Source: CAISIP01 sp038326025 (GTDB lineage: Bacteria > Pseudomonadota > Gammaproteobacteria > Burkholderiales > Burkholderiaceae_C). From it: 64,000 nucleotides of DNA. Numbering within the stretch: the stretch's first letter is position 1; every line of letters begins with the position of its first letter. The notes under the pieces are model-generated. The model did no database searches and had not been told where the DNA came from. It was given only the letters and a program-made list of their open reading frames with translations. This document shows, piece after piece, positions 54,664-61,281 of this stretch. The stretch lies in NCBI GenBank assembly GCA_038326025.1, contig JBBQJP010000007.1:1-64000 (forward strand), given 5' to 3'. Made by a program: the position numbers and the translations under genes.

Positions 54664-54951
54664 TCAGTGGTGGTCGAGTTTCTTGTCGGTGAACAACCAG
54701 TCGCGCAGTTCCTTGTCGAACCTCGGGTCGCGGCGGCGGATCCATTCAAGCACCATCGCGGCGTGCTCCTTTTCCTCGTCGCGGTTGTGTTGCAGGATGG
54801 ACTTGAGTTCCGGATCCTTGCAGGCATCGGCGCGCTGGTTGTACCAGTCGACTGCTTCGAGTTCTTCCATCAGCGACACGATGGCGCGGTGCATGTCGCG
54901 CGTCTCTGTGCTGAGTTCGTTGATCGGTTCGTGATAGCCCTCATTCGACAT
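54664..54951 (-). CDS. encapsulated-ferritin-like (EncFtn) iron-binding protein without targeting tail
   Basis: A 95-residue two-helix protein strongly resembling the encapsulated ferritin of Rhodospirillum rubrum. It has HRAIVSLMEELEAVDWYNQR and ILQHNRDEEKEHAAMVLEW. All known metal ligands align: Glu30, Glu60 and His63 for the ferroxidase centre, and Glu29, Glu32 and Trp36 for the entry site. It stops at LFTDKKLDHH and has no C-terminal cargo-loading peptide. No encapsulin shell gene is in the window. It would form an open decamer with ferroxidase activity but no storage cavity. The leftward start is the ATG at 54951, after AGGAGGAC. Confidence 0.9.
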   Translation of the reverse strand: MSNEGYHEPINELSTETRDMHRAIVSLMEELEAVDWYNQRADACKDPELKSILQHNRDEEKEHAAMVLEWIRRRDPRFDKELRDWLFTDKKLDHH

Positions 54952-54991
54952 AGTGTCCTCCTTTGAAAATCAGGTCTGTCACGCCAGCGCT

Positions 54992-55879
54992 TCAGCGTGC
55001 CGCGACGAGTACGTCCGACAGCACCTGGCCCAGCACCTGCTGCGTGACACTGCCCAGCAGCAGATCCTCTGTCATGCCGGCGCCATGTTTGCCGACCACC
55101 ACCAGATCGGCATCATGGTCGAGTTGTTGCTGCACGATGTCGTGCACCGGATCGCCGAGCGTCACGATCGGCTGCCAGTTGTCCGCATCGATTCCGGTTC
55201 TCGAAGCCAGTGTCTGCAACTGCTGCAATGCGTCGCGCCGGATGGACTGGCGGTATTGCCACACGGCGTTATCGTCGACGCCGGCGAAGCGCATCTTGCC
55301 TTCGAAAGGAAACTCGCAGGCATGCAGCAGAATCAGCCGCGCCTTTGGGCAGATCTGACGCGCCATTTTGATCGATTGCGCGGCGCTGTCCGAGAAGTCG
55401 ACGGTCACCAGCACGGTGCGGTAGTCCTGGTGCGGCGGCTGGCGCACGAACAACATGGGTAACGTGGTCTTGCGCAACAGCCGCTCGGCCGTGGCACCCA
55501 GCAGCCACTGGCGCAGGTATCCGGCATGGCTGGCACCCAGTACCAGCAGGTCGGCACCGATGTCGCCGGCGCGCCCCGTGATGCTGGCCAGCAAGGGGCC
55601 CTGCACACAGTGGGTTTTCGGTACAACGCCATAACCCACTTCGATGTCATGCGCCAGGGCGGCCAGGTCGGTGTCGGCCAGCGCCACGATGCGTGCCACC
55701 ACCGGGCTCCGGGGGTCGGCGAGCAAACGTGTCAGTTGCGTCAGCGCACCGGTTTCGATAACGTGCAACAACTCCATGCTTGCGCCGTTGTCACGTGCCA
55801 GCATGGCGGCACGTTGCGCTGCATGGCGCGCCGCGGTCGACAAGTCCGTGGGCACGAGCATGGCGCGGGGCAGGGGCAT
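54992..55879 (-). CDS. universal stress protein with tandem UspA domains
   Basis: A 295-residue protein with two Usp domains (~1-145 and ~150-295). The first opens AMLVPTDLSTAARHAAQRAA and the second YRTVLVTVDFSDSAAQSIKMA. ATP-binding-type glycine motifs are seen as LGASHAGYLRQWLLGATAERLL and VVGKHGAGMTEDLLLGSVTQQVL. Usp proteins respond to starvation and oxidative stress. It lies just upstream of the EncFtn-like gene on the same strand. The ATG at 55879 follows GGAGAC. Confidence 0.92.
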   Translation of the reverse strand: MPLPRAMLVPTDLSTAARHAAQRAAMLARDNGASMELLHVIETGALTQLTRLLADPRSPVVARIVALADTDLAALAHDIEVGYGVVPKTHCVQGPLLASITGRAGDIGADLLVLGASHAGYLRQWLLGATAERLLRKTTLPMLFVRQPPHQDYRTVLVTVDFSDSAAQSIKMARQICPKARLILLHACEFPFEGKMRFAGVDDNAVWQYRQSIRRDALQQLQTLASRTGIDADNWQPIVTLGDPVHDIVQQQLDHDADLVVVGKHGAGMTEDLLLGSVTQQVLGQVLSDVLVAAR

Positions 55880-55931
55880 CGGCGTCTCCTGGTTCGAGGG
55901 TGTCCGGCGGTGCCGCTATCGGCAGTGCGCC

Positions 55932-57935
55932 TCAGTGCAAACCATCATACCCGGCCATGAACAGCGGCCAGTGCGCTTCTTGCCAAAACAGGTCGGGGTT
56001 CAGGCGCTGCTCCTTGCGCAGCGACCGCAGCAGGCGTGCCAGGTTGTCCGCTTTCCAGTGCTCACCGCCTCGAAAGCCACATTTGTCGAAGTCGACTATC
56101 CAGGCCTTGTCCCGGGTGTCGAGCATCAGGTTGTGGCAATTGAGGTCGGAGTGGAACACCTGTTCGTCGTGCAGCGCACGTACCGCGCTGCCTACGGCGC
56201 TCCATTGCAATGGCGTGAGCGCGTGTTCGTGTTGCAGCAGATGGGCGACATCAGCGGCATCAGGAATCAGCGCGACCAGAATGTCGGCGCGATAGAACAG
56301 GCCATGGCGCACATGGCGCGCTGCGCAGGCTTGTGGTACCGGCAGATTGCGCGCTCGCAATTGCGCCAACAGGTGGAACTCGGCCATGGCCCGTGTCTGC
56401 GCAAGTGGTTCTGTCAGAAACAGGTCGCGGCTGAACCGCGCCATCAATCCACCGCGGTAATAGTGGCGCAGCAGGTAGCAGCCGCCTTCTTCGTCACGCA
56501 CCCGGTAGATATGGCCACGCCCGGCGCCCAGTGCCTCGCTACCGCCGCGCTGTTGCCACCACGCGGGATCGAAAAGGCCTGCCTGTGCGGTGTCAAAACA
56601 CGCCGGTTCGACCCAGATGGTCTGGGCCCCTTGTTGCGCTTGCAGCGGCAGTCCGGTCGATGGCTGCCAGCTCGCGAAAGTCTCCAGTGCGGCCATGGTG
56701 CGTGCCACGGCGCCGCTCATGGCCTGGTACACCGTGCGCCCGCGTGCGCTTCGCGCCGCGCTGGCGCCACGGTCCTGCATCAACAGCGTGAACTGCGCGA
56801 ACACCGCAGCCGCCGAGTCCACCGGTACGAGGGCGTTGGCCGACGCCAGGGTGGCATACATCGTCGCGAAGTTGTGGGTGTGCGGGCCGGCCAGCAGGGG
56901 TTTGTCCAGCGCCAGCACTTCCAGCGGATTGTGGCCACCGCGTGGAATCAGGCTGCCCCCGACGAAACAGGCGTCGGCTACACCGTACCAAAACAACAGT
57001 TCGCCCATGGTGTCGCCCAGCAGAACCTGGGTGTCGGCGCCTGGTGTGTCGCCACCGCTGTGGCGGACGAAACGCAGGCCCGCCTGGGCGAGCAATCGGG
57101 CCACGGTGTCGAAGCGCTCCGGGTGGCGTGGCACCAGGATCAGCAAGTCGTCAGGGCGGGTAGCGAGGTGCAATACGAAGGCCGTGATCAGGGCCTCGTC
57201 TTCGCCAGCGTGGGTGCTGCCAGCGGTGATCACGGCGCGCGAGCCGAGTCTCTGGCGGGTTGCGGCCACGCGGTTGGCCAGGCCAACGGGCAATTGCAGG
57301 TCGGACTTGATATTGCCGGTGACGCGCAGTTTCGATTGGCGCACACCCAGTGCACTGAAACGGTCGGCGGTGGTCTGGTCTTCACAGCAGATCAAGCGCA
57401 GGCTGGTCAGCGCCGGCAACATGATCGCGCGCCAGCGCGCATAACCGGCTGCCGATTTTTCAGACAGCCGTGCGTTGGCCACGACCACCGGTATGCCGCG
57501 GAATTGCGCCTGGTGCAGAAACTGGGGCCACAACTCGCGCTCGAGCAGAATCACCAGTCGCGGGCGCCAGGCCTGCAGGAAGCGTTCAACGGCGCCAGGC
57601 AGGTCGAGCGGGAAATAAACATGGGTGACCCGGTCGCCGAACTCCGTGCGAATCTGGCGCGAACCGGTGGGCGTGGTGCAGGTGATGAGTGGGCGGCCCC
57701 AGCGCGGGTCAGCTAGCAGGCGTTCGATCAGTGGCCGGGCGGCCAGCACTTCGCCGACCGAGCCGCAATGCACGATCACCACGCCGGCGGTGGGCGCTGG
57801 CGTCAGGCCGAAGCGTTCTGACCAGCGCTGGCGGTAGTGTGGGTCGCGGCGCCCACGCCACCACAGATAGGCCAGCAGCGGCGCCACCGCCGCGTAACCG
57901 GCCAGACTGTAGAGCCACCGCAACACGACCGTCAC
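55932..57935 (-). CDS. waaA: fusion of Kdo transferase (WaaA) and Kdo kinase (KdkA)
   Basis: One uninterrupted 667-residue frame from the GTG at 57935 (AGGAA about eight bases upstream). Residues ~1-430 are WaaA/KdtA: an N-terminal membrane anchor, HCGSVGEVLAARPLIE, and GGSLIPRGGHNPLEVLALDKP. It transfers Kdo from CMP-Kdo to lipid IVA. Residues ~440-667 are KdkA: LRHYYRGGLMARFSRD, AEFHLLAQL, the catalytic HSDLNCHN (Asp597) and DFDK (615-618). It phosphorylates the single Kdo. The fusion predicts a mono-Kdo phosphate inner core, as in Haemophilus and Bordetella. It lies 20 bases after the glycosyltransferase gene. Confidence 0.94.
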   Translation of the reverse strand: MTVVLRWLYSLAGYAAVAPLLAYLWWRGRRDPHYRQRWSERFGLTPAPTAGVVIVHCGSVGEVLAARPLIERLLADPRWGRPLITCTTPTGSRQIRTEFGDRVTHVYFPLDLPGAVERFLQAWRPRLVILLERELWPQFLHQAQFRGIPVVVANARLSEKSAAGYARWRAIMLPALTSLRLICCEDQTTADRFSALGVRQSKLRVTGNIKSDLQLPVGLANRVAATRQRLGSRAVITAGSTHAGEDEALITAFVLHLATRPDDLLILVPRHPERFDTVARLLAQAGLRFVRHSGGDTPGADTQVLLGDTMGELLFWYGVADACFVGGSLIPRGGHNPLEVLALDKPLLAGPHTHNFATMYATLASANALVPVDSAAAVFAQFTLLMQDRGASAARSARGRTVYQAMSGAVARTMAALETFASWQPSTGLPLQAQQGAQTIWVEPACFDTAQAGLFDPAWWQQRGGSEALGAGRGHIYRVRDEEGGCYLLRHYYRGGLMARFSRDLFLTEPLAQTRAMAEFHLLAQLRARNLPVPQACAARHVRHGLFYRADILVALIPDAADVAHLLQHEHALTPLQWSAVGSAVRALHDEQVFHSDLNCHNLMLDTRDKAWIVDFDKCGFRGGEHWKADNLARLLRSLRKEQRLNPDLFWQEAHWPLFMAGYDGLH

Positions 57936-57954
57936 GCGCAGGTTCCTGCGTCGC

Positions 57955-58695
57955 TCAGCGCCAATGCTCGGCCACCCAGGACGTCGGAGGCACCCGGCGA
58001 TACCATTTGCCGCTGACGCCTTTGATCGCATCCGGCGGATCGGGTTTGCCGTGGAAGGCGATGATCTTGGCGCCGGTCGGTATCGTGGGCGACTTGAACC
58101 AGCTCATCAGGCCGCGCGGCACGCAGTGGCGCTTGAAGCTTACGCACCAGCCCGTGGGCCAGAACGCGACCTTGCCCTGGCGTCCGAGAAACTGGGTGAT
58201 GTACTCCTGCTCATTGCGCACATCGGCGATGGAGCCGGGAAAGCCGTCTTTCAGGTGCGTCAGCGCATCGGCATGCTGACCCGTGTTAAAGCGGTAGACC
58301 GAGGTGTTGCCGGTTCCGTCCTGCTTGTCCCATTCGCGGATCACGCAGAACGTGCCGGCATGGTCGAAGAAGCAGTCGATGTTGTCGACGATGACGATGT
58401 CCAGGTCCAGGAACAGAGTGGGCCCTTGCAGGTCGTATAGCGGATCCGCAAAGCTGGTGAGCTTTAGCCAGCCGTGGCCGAAGCTCCAGGCCTCTCGTTT
58501 GTCGAAAGGCTCAAAGCCCACGGCCGGAATGGGCCGCACATCAATGCTCGGGTCTATGCCGTCCTTGTCGTCGCACAGACAGATGAAACGGAACGGCCGG
58601 GTCAGGTGGCGCTGCACCATGGAATACAAGCGGTCGACGTATTCAGGGCCGTACTTGCGGCCCCATTTGATACACAACACGTTGACAGTTTGCAT
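57955..58695 (-). CDS. glycosyltransferase-like protein, probably LPS-related
   Basis: A 246-residue cytosolic protein with a GT-A-like look. It starts MQTVNVLCIKWGRKYGPEYV, then shows a hydrophobic strand ending in the acidic LFLDLDIVIVDN motif (a DxD-type metal site) and a closing FHGKPDPPDA. It resembles a family of uncharacterised glycosyltransferases near GT8. The ATG at 58695 is preferred; a GTG six codons earlier overlaps the GGAG. Its place before waaA-kdkA suggests a role in LPS core assembly, but the substrate is unknown. Confidence 0.78.
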   Translation of the reverse strand: MQTVNVLCIKWGRKYGPEYVDRLYSMVQRHLTRPFRFICLCDDKDGIDPSIDVRPIPAVGFEPFDKREAWSFGHGWLKLTSFADPLYDLQGPTLFLDLDIVIVDNIDCFFDHAGTFCVIREWDKQDGTGNTSVYRFNTGQHADALTHLKDGFPGSIADVRNEQEYITQFLGRQGKVAFWPTGWCVSFKRHCVPRGLMSWFKSPTIPTGAKIIAFHGKPDPPDAIKGVSGKWYRRVPPTSWVAEHWR

Positions 58696-58801
58696 GGTGT
58701 GCTTTTTCTCCACGGGTGGCGGCCCCGATGTTCCACCGGGGTATTGCTGCGATAACCGGGTACGACCCGGGTTGGCGCACGACAGCCGACGACTGACGCG
58801 C

Positions 58802-60160
58802 TTACTTGGTCAAGACTGCTTCGATCGCCTGCAAGTCGTAGGCTGTCAATGACCCGTTGGCCTGGCGCAGGCGCAGGCCACCGACCAGCACATCGTAACG
58901 GGCCTTGGCCAGGTCACGTTTGGTCTGAAACAGTTGGCTCTGGGCGTTGAGCACATCGATGTTGATACGTACGCCCACCTGGTAGCCAAGCTTGTTGGCA
59001 TCGAGCGAGCTTTGGCTGGAGGCTTCAGCCGCTTCCAGAGCCTTGGCCTGGCCCTGACCCGACAACACGCCGAAATAGGCGGCGCGCGTCGCCTGTGACA
59101 CGGTTCGGCGCGCGGCCTCCAGGTCGCTGCGGGCTTTTTCCTCGAGCGCCAGGGTTTCCTTGATGCGGTTCTGCACGGCATAGCCGGTGAAAAGTGGCAG
59201 GTTGAACGCCAATGCCACGGTGGCCACGTTGGTACGGCTGTCGCGGCTCGACGCGGAACTGCCGTCGTTGTGGGTCATGGCGAAACTGCCGTTCAGGTCG
59301 AGCGTGGGTTTTTCTCCGGCCTGCGCCTTGCGCGTTTCGAGCTGGGCCACTTCGAGTGCCACCATGTTCTGGCGCAACAGGGGGTGCAGGTCGACAGCCT
59401 GGTTGACCCAGGCGTTGACGTCCGTCGGCATCAGCGCCGGCAGCACGACGGGTGGTGCCAGTGGCTTGGGTGAGGTGCCGTCCTGGCCGACCAGGCGATC
59501 GAGGGCGATTCTCTTGACCAGCAAGTCGTTGGCCGCAGCGATTTCCTGAGCCAGCACCAGGTCATAACGTGCTTGCGCCTCGCGGGTGTCGGTGATGGTG
59601 CTGGTGCCGACCTCGAAGTTGCGTTTGGCGGCGGCGAGTTGCTCGGCCACGGCGGTCTTCTGCGCGGCGACGAAGGCCACACCATCCTGCGCGGCGAGTA
59701 CGTCGAAATAGGCCTGACTCACCCGCACGATCAGATCCTGTTCGGCGGTTTCCACCGCCGCCTGGCCGGCGACCAGCGTTTTCTGCCCCTGCTCATACGT
59801 CAGTTGGTTGGCCGGGCGATAAAGCGGCTGCGAGGCGCTGAGGCTGGCACTTTGCGAGCCGTAATTCGACGTGGGCACCGCAACGTTGGCATCAAGGTAG
59901 GTGCGCGATACACCCATCGCCAGACCCACCGACGGCAAGATGCCGGCACGGGACTGGGCGGCCCTGGCAACAGTCGCCTCGTACTGCAGTTTGGCGGACT
60001 GGTAAGTCGCGTCGTAGGCCCTCGCCGTCTCGTAAAGCTGAACCAGGCTCTGCGCCTGCGCCGGCATCATCGCCGTCAAGGCCAGACCCAATGCCACCGC
60101 GAGTCGGCGCAATCGGAGCGGGGAGGAGCGAAGATCAACTGCGTTCAAACGGTCGTACAT
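58802..60160 (-). CDS. tolC: TolC-family outer-membrane channel
   Basis: A 452-residue outer-membrane efflux protein with a signal peptide ending AQAQS near residue 36. Two OEP repeats follow, each with long coiled-coil helices (TARAYDATYQSAKLQYEA in the first; GYQVGVRINIDVLNAQSQLF in the second). It would form the trimeric channel for RND pumps, such as the one at the right edge, and for type I secretion. Confidence 0.94.
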   Translation of the reverse strand: MYDRLNAVDLRSSPLRLRRLAVALGLALTAMMPAQAQSLVQLYETARAYDATYQSAKLQYEATVARAAQSRAGILPSVGLAMGVSRTYLDANVAVPTSNYGSQSASLSASQPLYRPANQLTYEQGQKTLVAGQAAVETAEQDLIVRVSQAYFDVLAAQDGVAFVAAQKTAVAEQLAAAKRNFEVGTSTITDTREAQARYDLVLAQEIAAANDLLVKRIALDRLVGQDGTSPKPLAPPVVLPALMPTDVNAWVNQAVDLHPLLRQNMVALEVAQLETRKAQAGEKPTLDLNGSFAMTHNDGSSASSRDSRTNVATVALAFNLPLFTGYAVQNRIKETLALEEKARSDLEAARRTVSQATRAAYFGVLSGQGQAKALEAAEASSQSSLDANKLGYQVGVRINIDVLNAQSQLFQTKRDLAKARYDVLVGGLRLRQANGSLTAYDLQAIEAVLTK

Positions 60161-60216
60161 GAGGGGTGTGTCCAGGTTTGTCGGTCCGGGTGGGATGGGT
60201 TGCCAGGTCGGCGATA

Positions 60217-60561
60217 TCAGTATTGCGGGACGGCTGGGTCAACTTCCTCCGCCCAGGCGTGGATGCCGCCCGCAATATTGGCGACGCGGCTGAATCCCTG
60301 GTTCTGCAGGAATTGCGCCACCTGCATGCTACGCCCACCGTGGTGACACAAACAGGCGATCGGTGTGTCCGGATTGAGTTCGGACAGCCGGGGCGGCACG
60401 CTCGCCATCGACATGTTCAGCAGCGTGAAGCCGTCCGCTGGCTGAATGCTGGCGGTGCGCCATTCGGCGGGCTCGCGTACGTCGAGCACCACGGCCGGTC
60501 CGGCATCCTGGTGGCGGGCCAGCCAGCTGGACAATTCACGGGGGCGGATCTGGTCAATCAT
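60217..60561 (-). CDS. single-domain rhodanese-like protein
   Basis: A 114-residue cytosolic rhodanese with LDVREPAEWR and the active loop CHHGGRSMQVA (Cys72), followed by GFSRVANIAGGIHAW. The loop composition is typical of GlpE/thiosulfate sulfurtransferase-like proteins. It lies between pcm and tolC, an order common in Burkholderiales. Activity toward thiosulfate is inferred. Confidence 0.92.
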   Translation of the reverse strand: MIDQIRPRELSSWLARHQDAGPAVVLDVREPAEWRTASIQPADGFTLLNMSMASVPPRLSELNPDTPIACLCHHGGRSMQVAQFLQNQGFSRVANIAGGIHAWAEEVDPAVPQY

Positions 60562-60597
60562 GATCGGGCTTGTCGCTGATAGCGGGTTTGACAGGGT

Positions 60598-61251
60598 TCA
60601 GAAACTGAAACGGGACGGCTCAGGGAAATTCTCCAGGCGCGGCGCGACCAGGTCCCAGGGCTGGATGGTGCGGTAGTCGGTATCGCCCACACGGGTCACG
60701 AACGTGGCGCGCATCATCGGTTCATCGCCGACCACGGCGCCGAGTCGGCCGCCGATCTTGAGGTGCTGGAGCAGTTGTTGTGGCACTTGCGTGGTGGAGC
60801 CGCTGAGCACGATCACGTCAAACGGTCCTTCGACCGGCACGGCTACCGCGCCATCCTGTTGCCGCACCTGGACATTGTGGATACCGGCGAGCTGCAGGTT
60901 GGCGTTGGCCAGCGCGACCAGTTCAGGGCGAATCTCGAGTGAAATCACGCGCTGGGCCCGGTGTGCCAGCAGGGCCGCCATATAACCAGATCCGGCCCCG
61001 ATCTCCAGCACTTTTTCGTGTTTTTGCACGGCCAGGTCCTGCAACATGCGGGCTTCTACCCTGGGTGCAAGCATGCATTGGCCGCCGGGTAGTGGAATCT
61101 CCATGTCGGCAAAGGCCAGGGCCTTGTGCGGCTCAGGCACGAAATCCTCCCGCTTGACGACGGATAGCAGTTGCAGCACATGGGCGTCCAGCACGTCCCA
61201 GGGACGGATTTGCTGTTCGATCATGTTGAAGCGGGCTTGTTCGAAGTTCAT
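60598..61251 (-). CDS. protein-L-isoaspartate O-methyltransferase family protein
   Basis: A 217-residue SAM-dependent methyltransferase of the Pcm type. It starts MNFEQARFNMIEQQIRPWDV. The SAM motif I is VLEIGAGSGYMAALLA, with VISLEIRPELVALA after it. The catalytic-region serine of true Pcm is not obvious, so the activity may have diverged, as in many Pcm-like genes placed before tolC. The ATG at 61251 is used; earlier in-frame ATGs at 61263 and 61278-side lack clear ribosome sites. Confidence 0.85.
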   Translation of the reverse strand: MNFEQARFNMIEQQIRPWDVLDAHVLQLLSVVKREDFVPEPHKALAFADMEIPLPGGQCMLAPRVEARMLQDLAVQKHEKVLEIGAGSGYMAALLAHRAQRVISLEIRPELVALANANLQLAGIHNVQVRQQDGAVAVPVEGPFDVIVLSGSTTQVPQQLLQHLKIGGRLGAVVGDEPMMRATFVTRVGDTDYRTIQPWDLVAPRLENFPEPSRFSF

Positions 61252-61281
61252 GGCACTGTGCATGCGGGTATCTCGCAAAAG

